Assembly: GCA_934141555.1 (NCBI GenBank)
Contig: CAKPCK010000013.1
Coordinates: 1 to 43,547, forward strand
Length of the DNA: 43,547 bases
Reading direction: 5' to 3'
Source of the DNA: an uncultured Clostridia bacterium
GTDB lineage: Bacteria > Bacillota > Clostridia > TANB77 > CAG-508
The translations under genes and the position numbers were made by a program. Each line of letters opens with the position of its first letter. Position 1 is the stretch's first letter. The notes under the pieces were generated by a model. The model did no database searches. It was given only the letters and a program-made list of their open reading frames with translations, and was not told the DNA's origin. Below are positions 24,427 through 34,371 of this stretch, in pieces.

Positions 24427-27400
24427 TTATTTCAAATAAAGCGTAAATCTTGTACCTATAATACTTGATGAACTTGTTGTTCCAGCATTATTACGGTCAC
24501 TTGATACAGTATTGCCATTTATACCATAAGTTCCTCCTCTATATACCCTAAATGATTTGCTGTTTGCTTCTTGTGTCATATCTCTAACATTTGAACTTGT
24601 ATCAAATATATTATTTATATAGTCACTTCCATATTTTCCAGTTGTAGCTACAACATCTTCATGATTTCCAATTACTTTAAAAATCTTACTTGAGTCACTT
24701 CCTGTAAGCATCCAGTTAAGCATTGCATCCCATTGGCTACCAAAAATCATTGTTGAAACAACATCATTACTATTATAATATGGATTATTACTATTTATCT
24801 TACTTTCTTGATTATAATACATATCATACCAATTTGCTGTCATTACTTTTTTGCCACTAGTAGATTGTATTTGTATTATACCTTTAGTTGTTGTTCTTAA
24901 TGATGTTTCATATCTTGCTACCCAAAATCCTCCATATTTAGCTACTGATTTTACCATTTCATTATACCTTTTATTCATATATTCTCCAAATGCATTTGCA
25001 GAATTAAAGTGTAGTATTTTATTATAATAAGTTTCAGAAGCATCATATGATGTTCCACTATTTATATATTTCCATCCTAATTGTGTTTCACTATTAGTAA
25101 TTAAACTTACTTCTCTATTACTTTTAGAAATTCCTAATACACTTTTGGTATCTTGTACATAAGAACCTGTTTTATAATTTACCGAATAATTGTACAATAT
25201 TCCTTCATAGTAATTCGAATCTGTCGTAGCATGATTTTCTTGGTTTCTTGCCATTGGTTTATATGTATTATCACTTGTTTGACTATTTGCTAATTCATTA
25301 GCTCTATTCTCATCATATATAGCATCTTTTACAGGTACCCAAACAAACTCATCTCCGTCTTCTATATTGTTTCCTTCATTATCTTTCATTCTTTTTATAA
25401 CTAATCCATCTTTAACTTCATTATGTAAGTCGTTTACTGCAAAACCAGCAGGTATTGTTACCTTTTCTTCATTTGCATCCTTAATCCATGTTTTTGTCTC
25501 ATAAACTTTAGAATAATCTTCTAATTTCATTATATTAAAACTATATATTGATGTTCCTAAATCTGTTATATTTTCATTTCCTTCTGTGTCTATTGTTTTT
25601 TCTTGTATATTTAAGACATTTGTACCATCTGTTACTCTTACATATACAATATCTCCAACTGACAATCCATTTACTTGCACACCAGTTTGAGGATTTTTCA
25701 AATTAGTCTTTAGCCATTTTCCATTTTCATTGTAATTTGCTCCATTTTTTCCTATTTGATATTCTATATAATAATTATCTACTTCTTTAAAGGATTCATC
25801 AAAATCTACATATATTGTCCCATTCCCATCTTTTCCATATATTGCATCCACGAAAACTTCAGATTTATCTATTTTATATTGTGTAGTTGTTGCTGTTCCT
25901 AAATCAATTTGTGCTGTTTTTCCACTATGATCATATACTGTGACTTTCATATCATATGTTGTACCTTGGTTTAATTCTGTATAAGTATAAGTATTTCCAA
26001 AATTTGTATAATCTTTATAATTAATATAATTTCCATTTTCATCTGTAGTTCCACTTATACTATATACATATTTTGCTATTCCAGAGCCTGATGTACCATT
26101 TGTATTATCAGGATCATATGCTGTAACTTTTACACTAATAGTATTAGATTTTGCATATGGCTTAGCATATGTTTTATTTCCATCTTTATCTATTCCTTCT
26201 TCTCTTTTGTCTAAATATGGATTAGTATCATCTTCCTCATCAACAATATAAAGAGTAGTTCTTGTTCCATATCGTATGTTAGCAGTTCCTGCGTCTTGGT
26301 TAGTATATTTAACTGTATTAGTATTTTGACCGAAATATCCACCTCTAACTATTTTAGAAGTATTTGAATAAACTCCCATACAAGTTTCTCCAACATTCCC
26401 TGCTAAGTCAAATATATTATTTATAATATCATTTTTTGTTTTTCCAGTATTAGCGATCTCTTTATGATATCCAAATTTTGTGTCTACTAATAAATTACTA
26501 TTTTTTCCTCTATTTATCCAATTTAATACTGCACTATATTGTGAATTCCATATCATATTAGATACTACGCTTTTTGAGTTATAGTATGGATTTGATTGAT
26601 ATCTATTACCATCAAGATAATAATTCATATAATACCAAGTAGAATTTGAATATGGCTTTTTATCTGGAACTGAATTAACAACTATTCCTGTTTTATCTGT
26701 ACCTGTTATACTTGCTTCATATCTTGCTATATAAAATCCACCATATTTATCTACTGAATTTATCATATTATAATATTCTTCATTTATATATTTTCCAAAT
26801 TCTTCTGCTGAATTATATCCTGCTGCTATTTTATAGAACATTTTACTTGTATCTCTATTTCCAGTTTTAATTATTGTATTTTCTATATCCCAAGTATAAA
26901 TATTAGATCCATTAACATTAATCGTTACTAGAGATGGTTCTCTATAAACATTTGTACCTATCTTACAGTTTAAATTATATGAGAATATGCCTTTATCTGA
27001 TATTGCATAATAAATTCCCTCATAATACTTGCTATTATTTCCACTTTGATTCATAGCCATTGGTGTATATTTTTCTGTTATACTTGTAGATGTATTTTTT
27101 ATTGCATTTTCTACTGGAACCCATACAAATTGATTTCCGTTTTCATCTTGTATCACTAATCCTTTTTCTATGGTATTTGTCCAACCAGAAACTCCAACAC
27201 TAAAACCTGCCGGAATAAATGCAGTTTCTCCATTTATGTCTGTATATTTGCTTGTTTTTAAATATATGTTTGAAAATTCTTCTGAATATCCATCTAAATA
27301 AAAGACAGAATACTCATCTTGTTCATTTCCATTGCTATCAGCAAGTTTAGCAAGTATTATATTAGTATCAGATAAATTACTAATTATATTTCCTGTATTC

Positions 27401-30400
27401 CAAGTGGTTGAGTCAAAATTAGTTGTATCAGCTAAATTTTCTTCTCTTTCTATTACTTTATATTTAATTTTGAATCCAGCATTTTCATAATCTTTCCCCA
27501 TTGCAAGTATAGCAACACAATTAGGATTTGTTCCATAAAAACTCCTAATGTATAAATCATCATTTGAAATATTCATAGAGTTTGTATTTACACTTTTTAT
27601 AATATAATCACTTTCATTTCCAACCTCATCTGAAACTTTGACTCTTATATAATACTGTCTTGATTGATGTAAATTTTCAAAAGTATAAGTATTTGTAGTT
27701 GTAATAATTTCATCTTCCCATTCTGTTACATTTCCTGCTGATGAGATTGAATAATAATATTTTCCAACATTAGATTCGTCTTTTACATTTGTTATACTAA
27801 CTTTTATGTTATTTACACCTGCTGTAAATTTTATATCAAATGTTGGTGGAGTCGTATCTGTTGAGTCCAATAAATATAATGCCATTCTTGAACCATATGC
27901 TTCTGCTGTATCTGTTGGAATCTTTTCTGTTTTTGTAGTTGCTGATTTTCCTGTAACATTAGAAAAATATGCACCACCTCTAATTAGCCTTTTCGATGTA
28001 TTACTTGATTCAAGCGTTTCTTCATAAACATTTGAAATTAAATCATATATATTACTAATCTTATCATTTTCATAACTACCAGACTTAGCAATATTTCCAG
28101 TTTTATTTCCATATGATAAATCTGTTGATGTTACTTTTGATTTATCACTTCCCTGTAATGCAAAGTTTAACATGGCATCATATTGACTTCCTGTTATCAT
28201 AGAAGATTTTACAATTTTTGAACCATAATATACATTTGTGTCATTTTGCCTGTTATTTTGTTCTTTATATAATTCATACCAATTTTTATTACTAATAACA
28301 TTTTCTCCTGCTTTAGAACCAACTTTTCCTGAATCAGTTCTAGTAGTTTCATATCTTCCTACTAAAAATCCTCCATATTTATCAACTGAATTTATCATAT
28401 TCGTATATTCAGAATTTAAATAACTGCCTAATTCATATGCAGAGTCAAATCCTAAAATATTATTATATTTTAATTTATCAGCATCAAATGACGAACCAAA
28501 TGGATTTTTATTAATATTCCATGTATATTTATCTAAAGAATTTCCTGTAATTAATGCTGGTTCTATATTTTTTGTTCCTCCTAAACGGTAGCCTGTATCT
28601 GTAATATTTCCATTTCCTATAACACCACTAAAAGAATAATATATTTTCTCAAAGTAATCATTGTTTGCTTTTTGACGTCTTACCATAGGTGTATAATATA
28701 TAGATGTTGATATTGAAGTAGCTGTTTCATTATAAATTGCATTTTGAACAGGTATCCACACAAATTCATTTTTTTCATTATCTTGTAATACAAGTCCATG
28801 TGATACATTATTTTCATCTGACTTATTTGATACTTGGAACCCTTTTGGCACTATTGCTGTAAAATATTCACTATCAATATATGTTTTATTTTTATCTGAT
28901 ATTGTACCAATATCAATTGTTTCATTTGCTATTGTTATAGTTTTGTTTTTACTTCTTGTTAATGTTCCTTGTTCATTATTGCTCAATTGAACACAAATAG
29001 TGCTATATATTTGATATTCTTGTGGTTGGTCAATTGTTACTTTTTCGTTATATGTACTTGATGTCATAACTAAATTATATTCATTTGTTTTAACATTTTT
29101 CATATAATAATTGTATGTTAATGTATTAGAATTATATGTTGATGTTGCAACTTGTATTTCATCTTTATTTACTGAATATGTCAATATATTAAAATTAGCA
29201 ATTGTTATTTTTTGCATTTGATCTTCTGTTAATATTGGATAATTTTCCATCATAGAATTTATAACATTATATGTTGCCCAGTTAGTTGAATTGTTTGTTC
29301 CATCATATAATCTAACATATAATATATCTCCATTTTCTAATCCTTTTACTGTTGCTCCACTTTCCACTGCTTCACTCCAATATGAATTTGAAAGTTCTAA
29401 TGTTCCATCTTTTTTTACAATTTGATATCTCATTTTATAATTTGTAGTTGTTTTTAAATCTACTGTTTGGATATTTTGGCTCCAAAGTGCATTTACAAAA
29501 GTAATTTCAGAATTATCATTATTAATTACTAATTCATTTGTTTTTATTAATGTTTCAGCAGTTCCTATTCTTCCTGCAATATCTTGCGTTTCAACTTTTA
29601 TGTAGTATGTTTTATTATGTTCTAAATTAGAAAAAGTATACTTAGTATTAATTGTTTCTATTGGCTCTTCATCATATATTCCTTCTTTGGTGCTTATATA
29701 ATATTTATAATTTCCTGTTAATCCTGATTCTGTATCTTCTCCTATAATTTCAACTGTTATAGAATTAGTATTACTACTTACTTTTGTTATCTTAATTATT
29801 GGTTTTGTCACATCAATTTTAGAAATTACATCTCCTCTAGATATATTTCCAACTTTGTCTTTTACATACACATAATATTGTTTATTATATAATAGATCTT
29901 TTCCTAAGTAATCTTTAGTTACATCACACTTTAAATTCTTAGTATTTGAAACAGGTGTAAAATCAACTTTTGTAATATCTTCCACTTCTGTATCTGTTAC
30001 AAAATACCCAGTTATTCCAGATTCATTATCAGTTCCTGCAATTGTTATTTTTTCATAATCTGATATTACACTTACTGTTGGTGCAATTTTATCAATATTG
30101 TTTACATTAATTTTTCCAGTAATTTGATTGTTCCCATCTCGCAATATATAGTTTATAACATTATTTTCATAAATTTCAATTCCTTTATTTTTGTCATATG
30201 GATAATTTGTTTCTTCTCCTAACCCATAAGTAAGTGTAGCATCACCTAAATCACAAAAATTTATTGTTGTTTTTATATTTGTCCACTCATTTAAATTTGG
30301 AGTTGTTTCATAAGATAAATTTAGTGTTTTAAATTCTTGTGATATTACATTTCCTACTTTATCTTTTACCCATAAATAATACATTGTATTAGCTTGTAAA

Positions 30401-31305
30401 TTATCAATATATGTTTCTAAATTCTGTATTGCTTCATTTAATACATTATTATATACTTTAGGTTCATTATTTGCCGTAGTTACAGAATATTCTTTTATTC
30501 CTGATTTATTATCAAATAATTTTATTTTTACTCTTGCAAAGCTTGGTGTTATTTCATTTATTGCTGGTTTAATATTATCTATATTGTCTATTTTAAATAT
30601 ACTAGTTATTTTGTTTCCATCTAAATTTTCGGCTATAGCATATATATAATATACTGTATCAATTTCTTCTCTTTGTATTGTTATGCAATCAGCAGTATTT
30701 GAACTTGCATTTGATATAGCCTCTTCTTTTGTCTTTCCATAACCTGCTTTGGTATTATATTTATACTCTCCAACATAACTTATTTTAGCAGTTACATCTC
30801 CTGTTAAAAATTCCGCATCATTGTCAATTGTAATTTTTATGTCCCCTAAAGCTACTGTTATCATTTTTGAACATTTAATAATATCCTTTTTTTCTCCTAT
30901 TTCAGAAATATATTCAATTTTTATCCACAAATAATAAGTTCCTATTTCAGTATTTTCTCTAGTTACATTACATTCATTATTTTCGAATTTAAACTCCTTA
31001 TAATCATCATCAATTGGTGCTGTATCTAATGTTGTCCAAGCATAATATGATTTTATTGGAATATTATATTTATTTGATATAGTTACTTTGCTTGATATAG
31101 TAATTTTATCATCATTTGTTGAAACATTATATGTACTCTCCTTATTTTCTATTAAACATTCCAAAGATCCTGCATCTAATGGTGGTGCATAAATATTTAC
31201 ATCAACTGATTTGTTTAATACATATCTTGCATAAGATACTGTTAAAATTGACATCATTAAAATACTAAAAATAACGATATATTTTATTTTATTTTTAAAT
31301 TTCAT
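24427..31305 (-). CDS. Giant exported protein with three FGE/C-type-lectin-like modules and Ig/FN3-like domains
   Basis: This is about 2292 residues from an ATG at 31305 (AGGAGA upstream, 10 nt after the previous stop). A signal peptide ends near SYARY, like the SipW-type clients nearby. Residues about 50-800 are strings of beta-rich Ig/FN3-like domains. Three copies of a ~340-360-residue module follow at about 808-1142, 1348-1685 and 1935-2292. Each has the order IPaGF, FVWIPV, YGGF..aRYE, a Gly/Asn turn NIfDl.sNV, RGG.., and GtR..LY. This pattern is that of the formylglycine-generating-enzyme/SUMF1-type C-type-lectin fold. Cysteines needed for FGE catalysis are absent, so binding is more likely than catalysis. 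FN3-like linkers separate the modules. There is no LPxTG or SLH anchor. Probable adhesin, inferred. Confidence 0.85.
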   Translation of the reverse strand: MKFKNKIKYIVIFSILMMSILTVSYARYVLNKSVDVNIYAPPLDAGSLECLIENKESTYNVSTNDDKITISSKVTISNKYNIPIKSYYAWTTLDTAPIDDDYKEFKFENNECNVTRENTEIGTYYLWIKIEYISEIGEKKDIIKCSKMITVALGDIKITIDNDAEFLTGDVTAKISYVGEYKYNTKAGYGKTKEEAISNASSNTADCITIQREEIDTVYYIYAIAENLDGNKITSIFKIDNIDNIKPAINEITPSFARVKIKLFDNKSGIKEYSVTTANNEPKVYNNVLNEAIQNLETYIDNLQANTMYYLWVKDKVGNVISQEFKTLNLSYETTPNLNEWTNIKTTINFCDLGDATLTYGLGEETNYPYDKNKGIEIYENNVINYILRDGNNQITGKINVNNIDKIAPTVSVISDYEKITIAGTDNESGITGYFVTDTEVEDITKVDFTPVSNTKNLKCDVTKDYLGKDLLYNKQYYVYVKDKVGNISRGDVISKIDVTKPIIKITKVSSNTNSITVEIIGEDTESGLTGNYKYYISTKEGIYDEEPIETINTKYTFSNLEHNKTYYIKVETQDIAGRIGTAETLIKTNELVINNDNSEITFVNALWSQNIQTVDLKTTTNYKMRYQIVKKDGTLELSNSYWSEAVESGATVKGLENGDILYVRLYDGTNNSTNWATYNVINSMMENYPILTEDQMQKITIANFNILTYSVNKDEIQVATSTYNSNTLTYNYYMKNVKTNEYNLVMTSSTYNEKVTIDQPQEYQIYSTICVQLSNNEQGTLTRSKNKTITIANETIDIGTISDKNKTYIDSEYFTAIVPKGFQVSNKSDENNVSHGLVLQDNEKNEFVWIPVQNAIYNETATSISTSIYYTPMVRRQKANNDYFEKIYYSFSGVIGNGNITDTGYRLGGTKNIEPALITGNSLDKYTWNINKNPFGSSFDADKLKYNNILGFDSAYELGSYLNSEYTNMINSVDKYGGFLVGRYETTRTDSGKVGSKAGENVISNKNWYELYKEQNNRQNDTNVYYGSKIVKSSMITGSQYDAMLNFALQGSDKSKVTSTDLSYGNKTGNIAKSGSYENDKISNIYDLISNVYEETLESSNTSKRLIRGGAYFSNVTGKSATTKTEKIPTDTAEAYGSRMALYLLDSTDTTPPTFDIKFTAGVNNIKVSITNVKDESNVGKYYYSISSAGNVTEWEDEIITTTNTYTFENLHQSRQYYIRVKVSDEVGNESDYIIKSVNTNSMNISNDDLYIRSFYGTNPNCVAILAMGKDYENAGFKIKYKVIEREENLADTTNFDSTTWNTGNIISNLSDTNIILAKLADSNGNEQDEYSVFYLDGYSEEFSNIYLKTSKYTDINGETAFIPAGFSVGVSGWTNTIEKGLVIQDENGNQFVWVPVENAIKNTSTSITEKYTPMAMNQSGNNSKYYEGIYYAISDKGIFSYNLNCKIGTNVYREPSLVTINVNGSNIYTWDIENTIIKTGNRDTSKMFYKIAAGYNSAEEFGKYINEEYYNMINSVDKYGGFYIARYEASITGTDKTGIVVNSVPDKKPYSNSTWYYMNYYLDGNRYQSNPYYNSKSVVSNMIWNSQYSAVLNWINRGKNSNLLVDTKFGYHKEIANTGKTKNDIINNIFDLAGNVGETCMGVYSNTSKIVRGGYFGQNTNTVKYTNQDAGTANIRYGTRTTLYIVDEEDDTNPYLDKREEGIDKDGNKTYAKPYAKSNTISVKVTAYDPDNTNGTSGSGIAKYVYSISGTTDENGNYINYKDYTNFGNTYTYTELNQGTTYDMKVTVYDHSGKTAQIDLGTATTTQYKIDKSEVFVDAIYGKDGNGTIYVDFDESFKEVDNYYIEYQIGKNGANYNENGKWLKTNLKNPQTGVQVNGLSVGDIVYVRVTDGTNVLNIQEKTIDTEGNENITDLGTSIYSFNIMKLEDYSKVYETKTWIKDANEEKVTIPAGFAVNDLHNEVKDGLVIKRMKDNEGNNIEDGDEFVWVPVKDAIYDENRANELANSQTSDNTYKPMARNQENHATTDSNYYEGILYNYSVNYKTGSYVQDTKSVLGISKSNREVSLITNSETQLGWKYINSGTSYDASETYYNKILHFNSANAFGEYMNKRYNEMVKSVAKYGGFWVARYETSLRTTTKGIIQIQSTSGKKVMTANWYDMYYNQESKINSNNPYYNSNDVVSTMIFGSQWDAMLNWMLTGSDSSKIFKVIGNHEDVVATTGKYGSDYINNIFDTSSNVRDMTQEANSKSFRVYRGGTYGINGNTVSSDRNNAGTTSSSSIIGTRFTLYLK

Positions 31306-31315
31306 TTTATTTCTC

Positions 31316-31825
31316 CTATTGCATATTCTTTTGAATAGAGTTAAGTTCAATATTAAAGCCCAAATCTTCATATGATTTTAAAGATGATTTTATAAATATT
31401 TTAAATTTTTCTTCCTCTTTGTTCTTATTTCCTAAAGAGTATGTCTTTGTAATTACCTGTTCTGAATATGAATTAGTTCCTTCATCATATTTTGTATTAT
31501 CAACATCATTTATTTTTTGCCAAATATAAGTCCCATTATATCCATCTTTATTTTTTATTGTTAAGTTATAATCAATATCTACTGATGTTATATTATTATC
31601 CATATCATAATTTTTTACTGTAACTATTACATATGGAATACCATTTACTACATATGAATCATTTTTGTCTACATCTATATTGCAAATCATTTCTCCTGAA
31701 ATAGTACTATATTTTACAGAAATATTATTTACATATGATGCATATACAATGTTTGCAAAAATCAATATTACTACTATCATAAAAAACAAAATTATGTGTT
31801 TTTTTGAAGTATAAATTTTTTCCAT
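31316..31825 (-). CDS. Small secreted pilin-like protein of the fibre operon
   Basis: The 169 residues start with a basic N-terminus and hydrophobic segment (about 10-29) ending in VYASY, followed by a beta-rich domain. The aromatic-Ala/Ser-x-Tyr signature at the cleavage site matches the TasA-like proteins upstream. The middle part (VKNYDMDNNITSVDIDYNLTI) has the alternating pattern of a beta sandwich. AAAGGAAA is 7 nt upstream. It lies between the frameshifted TasA-like gene and the giant protein. Probably a minor fibre subunit or adaptor; no family firmly recognised. Confidence 0.75.
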   Translation of the reverse strand: MEKIYTSKKHIILFFMIVVILIFANIVYASYVNNISVKYSTISGEMICNIDVDKNDSYVVNGIPYVIVTVKNYDMDNNITSVDIDYNLTIKNKDGYNGTYIWQKINDVDNTKYDEGTNSYSEQVITKTYSLGNKNKEEEKFKIFIKSSLKSYEDLGFNIELNSIQKNMQ

Positions 31826-31852
31826 TTTTGTACTTTCCTTTCAATTAATACT

Positions 31853-32384
31853 CTAATTCGTTCTTTGTTGAGCTATAACATTTAGAGCAATTACTATATC
31901 TTTTTTCATCCATTTTGTTTCGTCAATAGTAGTATAATTCCATTTCCAATAAATATTTCTCACAATTTTATCTGTTCCAAGCTCTGTTATTCCTGTATAT
32001 CCTGAAAATTCGACATTATATGCACTATCAGTATATAGTTTTATATTTTCTGGAATTTGAGAATTTACTGTATCTAATGAAATTGAATATCTTGTAGCTG
32101 TTTCAATGTCTGAAAAGTTCATTTCCAATTGTATTACTCCTCTACTTCCGAGGTACTAATTTATTTTTCGAATACAGATTATCTGTTAAAGTATCTGAAA
32201 GGTCTAATTTTACACTTGATAATTCATCAGTTATTTTAAAAGAAAATTTTGAAGTATTAATCTTTGCCTCTCCATTTGCAATTGTTCTATATTGCGAAAA
32301 TGTAATTCCATATATCAATAAAATTATAGCAATAAGATAATATAAAAATATTATTTTAAAACCTCTCTTCTTTTTTTTATCCAT
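31853..32384 (-). pseudogene. Third TasA/camelysin-like protein, split by a one-base frameshift near 32150
   Basis: The first part (32384 to 32142, 80 codons) encodes a basic N-terminus, a hydrophobic segment ending in TFSQY, and the start of a TasA-like domain, then stops after LVPRK. The second frame (about 32149 to 31853) continues exactly where the family would: GSRGVIQLEMNFS, YSISLDT, YWKWNY, and a C-terminal VIALNVIAQ. Removing one C at about 32150 (codons CCT C GGA) joins LVP to GSRG, matching the iaPGtsG turn seen in the two intact paralogues. The restored protein has about 177 residues. It may be a recent mutation, an assembly error, or recoding at CCT-CGG. A GAGGAG with TTG/ATG in the second frame could allow a separate start. 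Confidence 0.8.
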
Positions 32385-32398
32385 TTTCTATTTTCCTC

Positions 32399-32995
32399 TT
32401 ATATATCTTGTTCAACTATTACAGTCACAGGAATAATGACATTTAATGGAGAATATCCATTAAGTGTGTCTAAATCATCATCTATGCTTGTCCATTCAAC
32501 TGTAATCGTTATTGTAACAGGACTTTCACCTAACCCAATTTTTCCTTGATATGTTTTGTCTATATTTTGTTCTAAAGTCCCTGTATTTACTGTTACATTA
32601 CTTACTTCTATATTGGGTATATTATCTGTAACAATTTCTCCTGTTATTGAATTCTTATAATATATTTTTCCTAGTGATATTTTATATTTTATCGCAACTT
32701 CTGTTCCATTTGGGTCTATAGTAAAATCGCCTTTAACAGATGTATTTGGTGCAATTGTTCCTGTCTTTACTTTTGCGGTATTTGTTGTTTCCAAAATCAA
32801 TTCTGACGAAAAATCCTTTTCACCGCCTGCTATATCAACATTTCCTAGCTTTACAGTCCATTTGGCAATTCTAGTTGAAGTATCTGATTCAGCTGTACTT
32901 ACATATCTAGAATATGTTCCAGCTACTAAATATAAACTTAATTCTAATATAAAAATTAATATTATTCCTATTATTTTCATTTTATTTTTTTTCAT
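32399..32995 (-). CDS. TasA/camelysin-like fibre protein 2
   Basis: The 198 residues have a signal segment (about 8-27) ending in TYSRY. The domain pattern matches TasA/CalY-type biofilm fibre subunits: RIAKWTVKL, a 'GTIAPNTSVKGDF' turn, a KYKISL strand, and a C-terminal VIIPVTVIVEQ. Such proteins need SipW for export and assemble into extracellular fibres. The start overlaps the end of the signal-peptidase gene by 14 nt, with GGAG upstream. It lies third in the operon. Identification as a TasA-like fold is good; fibre formation is inferred. Confidence 0.85.
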   Translation of the reverse strand: MKKNKMKIIGIILIFILELSLYLVAGTYSRYVSTAESDTSTRIAKWTVKLGNVDIAGGEKDFSSELILETTNTAKVKTGTIAPNTSVKGDFTIDPNGTEVAIKYKISLGKIYYKNSITGEIVTDNIPNIEVSNVTVNTGTLEQNIDKTYQGKIGLGESPVTITITVEWTSIDDDLDTLNGYSPLNVIIPVTVIVEQDI

Positions 32996-33602
32996 TTTGC
33001 ACTTCTCCTAATTGTTCTTTAGTATATTGCATTTCATAAATCAATCTTTTTTCTCTTCTTTTATTTCTTTTTATTTCTTTTGTTCTTTCAGCATTTATAA
33101 TATATAAAATCAAAAGTATTGGTACTACAAATATTATCACCATTCCATATGGTTTTTGCATAAAGGAAATTATCTTTCCTATCAAGATTAATTTTTTTAC
33201 ATAGATACCTTCTATACTTGAAAACAATATTTTTTCACTGTCTTCTACATTGTTTGCATCACCTTTTAGTGTATAATTTAAACTTTCTCCAGTTTTTGTT
33301 ATATTCACAATTCTATGAGTTACCAATGTATTCTTTGCAATTCTGTATGTTATGACATCACCAATTTTCAAATCACTTTCTTCTTTTATTTCTTTTATCA
33401 AAATTGTATCCCCTGTTTCAAATTCACCAGACATTGAACCAGACATTACCTGCAATATTTTATATCCAAATATATTAGGTACTTCTTCTTTTAGTATATA
33501 CTTTTGAATTATTAGTGATGTTACAACCAAAATTATTATTGCAAAAACAATTGAAAAAAATATATCAAATATTTGTTTTAAAAAAATTATTTTATTTTTC
33601 AT
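32982..33602 (-). CDS. sipW: SipW-type (ER-type) signal peptidase I
   Basis: The 206 residues have an N-terminal membrane segment (about 12-34), the catalytic Ser56 in MSGSMSG, His96 in VTHRI in place of the bacterial Lys, and KGDANN at 113-118. A second membrane segment follows (about 140-167), then a basic cytoplasmic tail. The Ser/His pair and KGDAN box mark the archaeal/ER-like S26B subfamily to which Bacillus SipW belongs. SipW removes signal peptides from TasA and its partners. It sits between two TasA-like genes, with GAGGAAAC upstream. Identification is firm. Confidence 0.93.
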   Translation of the reverse strand: MKNKIIFLKQIFDIFFSIVFAIIILVVTSLIIQKYILKEEVPNIFGYKILQVMSGSMSGEFETGDTILIKEIKEESDLKIGDVITYRIAKNTLVTHRIVNITKTGESLNYTLKGDANNVEDSEKILFSSIEGIYVKKLILIGKIISFMQKPYGMVIIFVVPILLILYIINAERTKEIKRNKRREKRLIYEMQYTKEQLGEVQNEKK

Positions 33603-33658
33603 TTAAGTTTCCTCTTTTAACATATTGGTTTGTTGTGTCAATATATTCAGTATTATTT

Positions 33659-34294
33659 TTAGTTTACTTGTGTTACAACTATATCAACTGATAAATTGAT
33701 TGTTTTATCTTCATTAGAAACTAATTTTCCTAGTAATGTATCTTTTTCATTATCTCCATCTGATTCCCATTCCCATCCAATAGTATAGATATCTCCATTT
33801 AAATTTCCTGCTTTATGTATTTGACTTCCATCATCAATATTATTTATTGCTTTTTTTAATTCTTCAAATGTCATTCCATCTGTTGTTATTGTTGGGTTTA
33901 CATCTTTATCATTACCAATATTAGGTTTTGTAAATGAATATTTTATAGGATTATATTCACTAATAGCTCCATTTACATTATCTGTTCCAGATGCAACTAT
34001 ACTTAATGTATATGATGTTTCTACCTCTCCATTTATCGTAAAAGAATATGATCCTGATGTTCCAGGTGCAATAACCCCTTGTTCTTCTGTACCATCAATT
34101 ACATTTGTATAAGATGCTGCAAATAAATCTTTTATATTATTTGTTGTATTAATATTCCAGTGTGCAACTCTTGCTGAATCACTACCTTTTTCTGATGTTA
34201 TATATTTTGCATATGTTCCTTCAAATGTAATTATGCTAATTACAACTAATAATTCTATTATTACAACCACCATTAAAAAATTCGTTTTTTTCAT
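33659..34294 (-). CDS. TasA/camelysin-like fibre protein 1
   Basis: The 211 residues start at the ATG at 34294 with AAAGGAG upstream; an in-frame codon 24 nt earlier lacks an RBS. The signal segment (about 5-22) ends in TYAKY, followed by SDSARVAHWNI, a hallmark of SipW-dependent signal/TasA-type N-termini. A 'GVIAPGTSGSY' turn and a YTLSIVA strand follow, and WEWESD and VDIVVTQ close the domain. First gene of the operon, directly behind a good promoter, so probably the main subunit. It differs from the two paralogues mainly by longer loops. Confidence 0.88.
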   Translation of the reverse strand: MKKTNFLMVVVIIELLVVISIITFEGTYAKYITSEKGSDSARVAHWNINTTNNIKDLFAASYTNVIDGTEEQGVIAPGTSGSYSFTINGEVETSYTLSIVASGTDNVNGAISEYNPIKYSFTKPNIGNDKDVNPTITTDGMTFEELKKAINNIDDGSQIHKAGNLNGDIYTIGWEWESDGDNEKDTLLGKLVSNEDKTINLSVDIVVTQVN

Positions 34295-34371
34295 TTGTAT
34301 TACTCCTTTTCTAAACATTTATTTTTGAATAATGTTTTACTTTTTATTATATGATATAAAATTTCACTTTT

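Noticed and set aside
24427..24600. Variable region of a diversity-generating retroelement
   Set aside because: The C-terminal module has the right fold signature, but no reverse transcriptase and no template repeat were found in the window.
31306..31371. Extended N-terminus of the giant protein
   Set aside because: It overlaps the end of the upstream gene, has no RBS, and would place 22 unrelated residues before a normal signal peptide.
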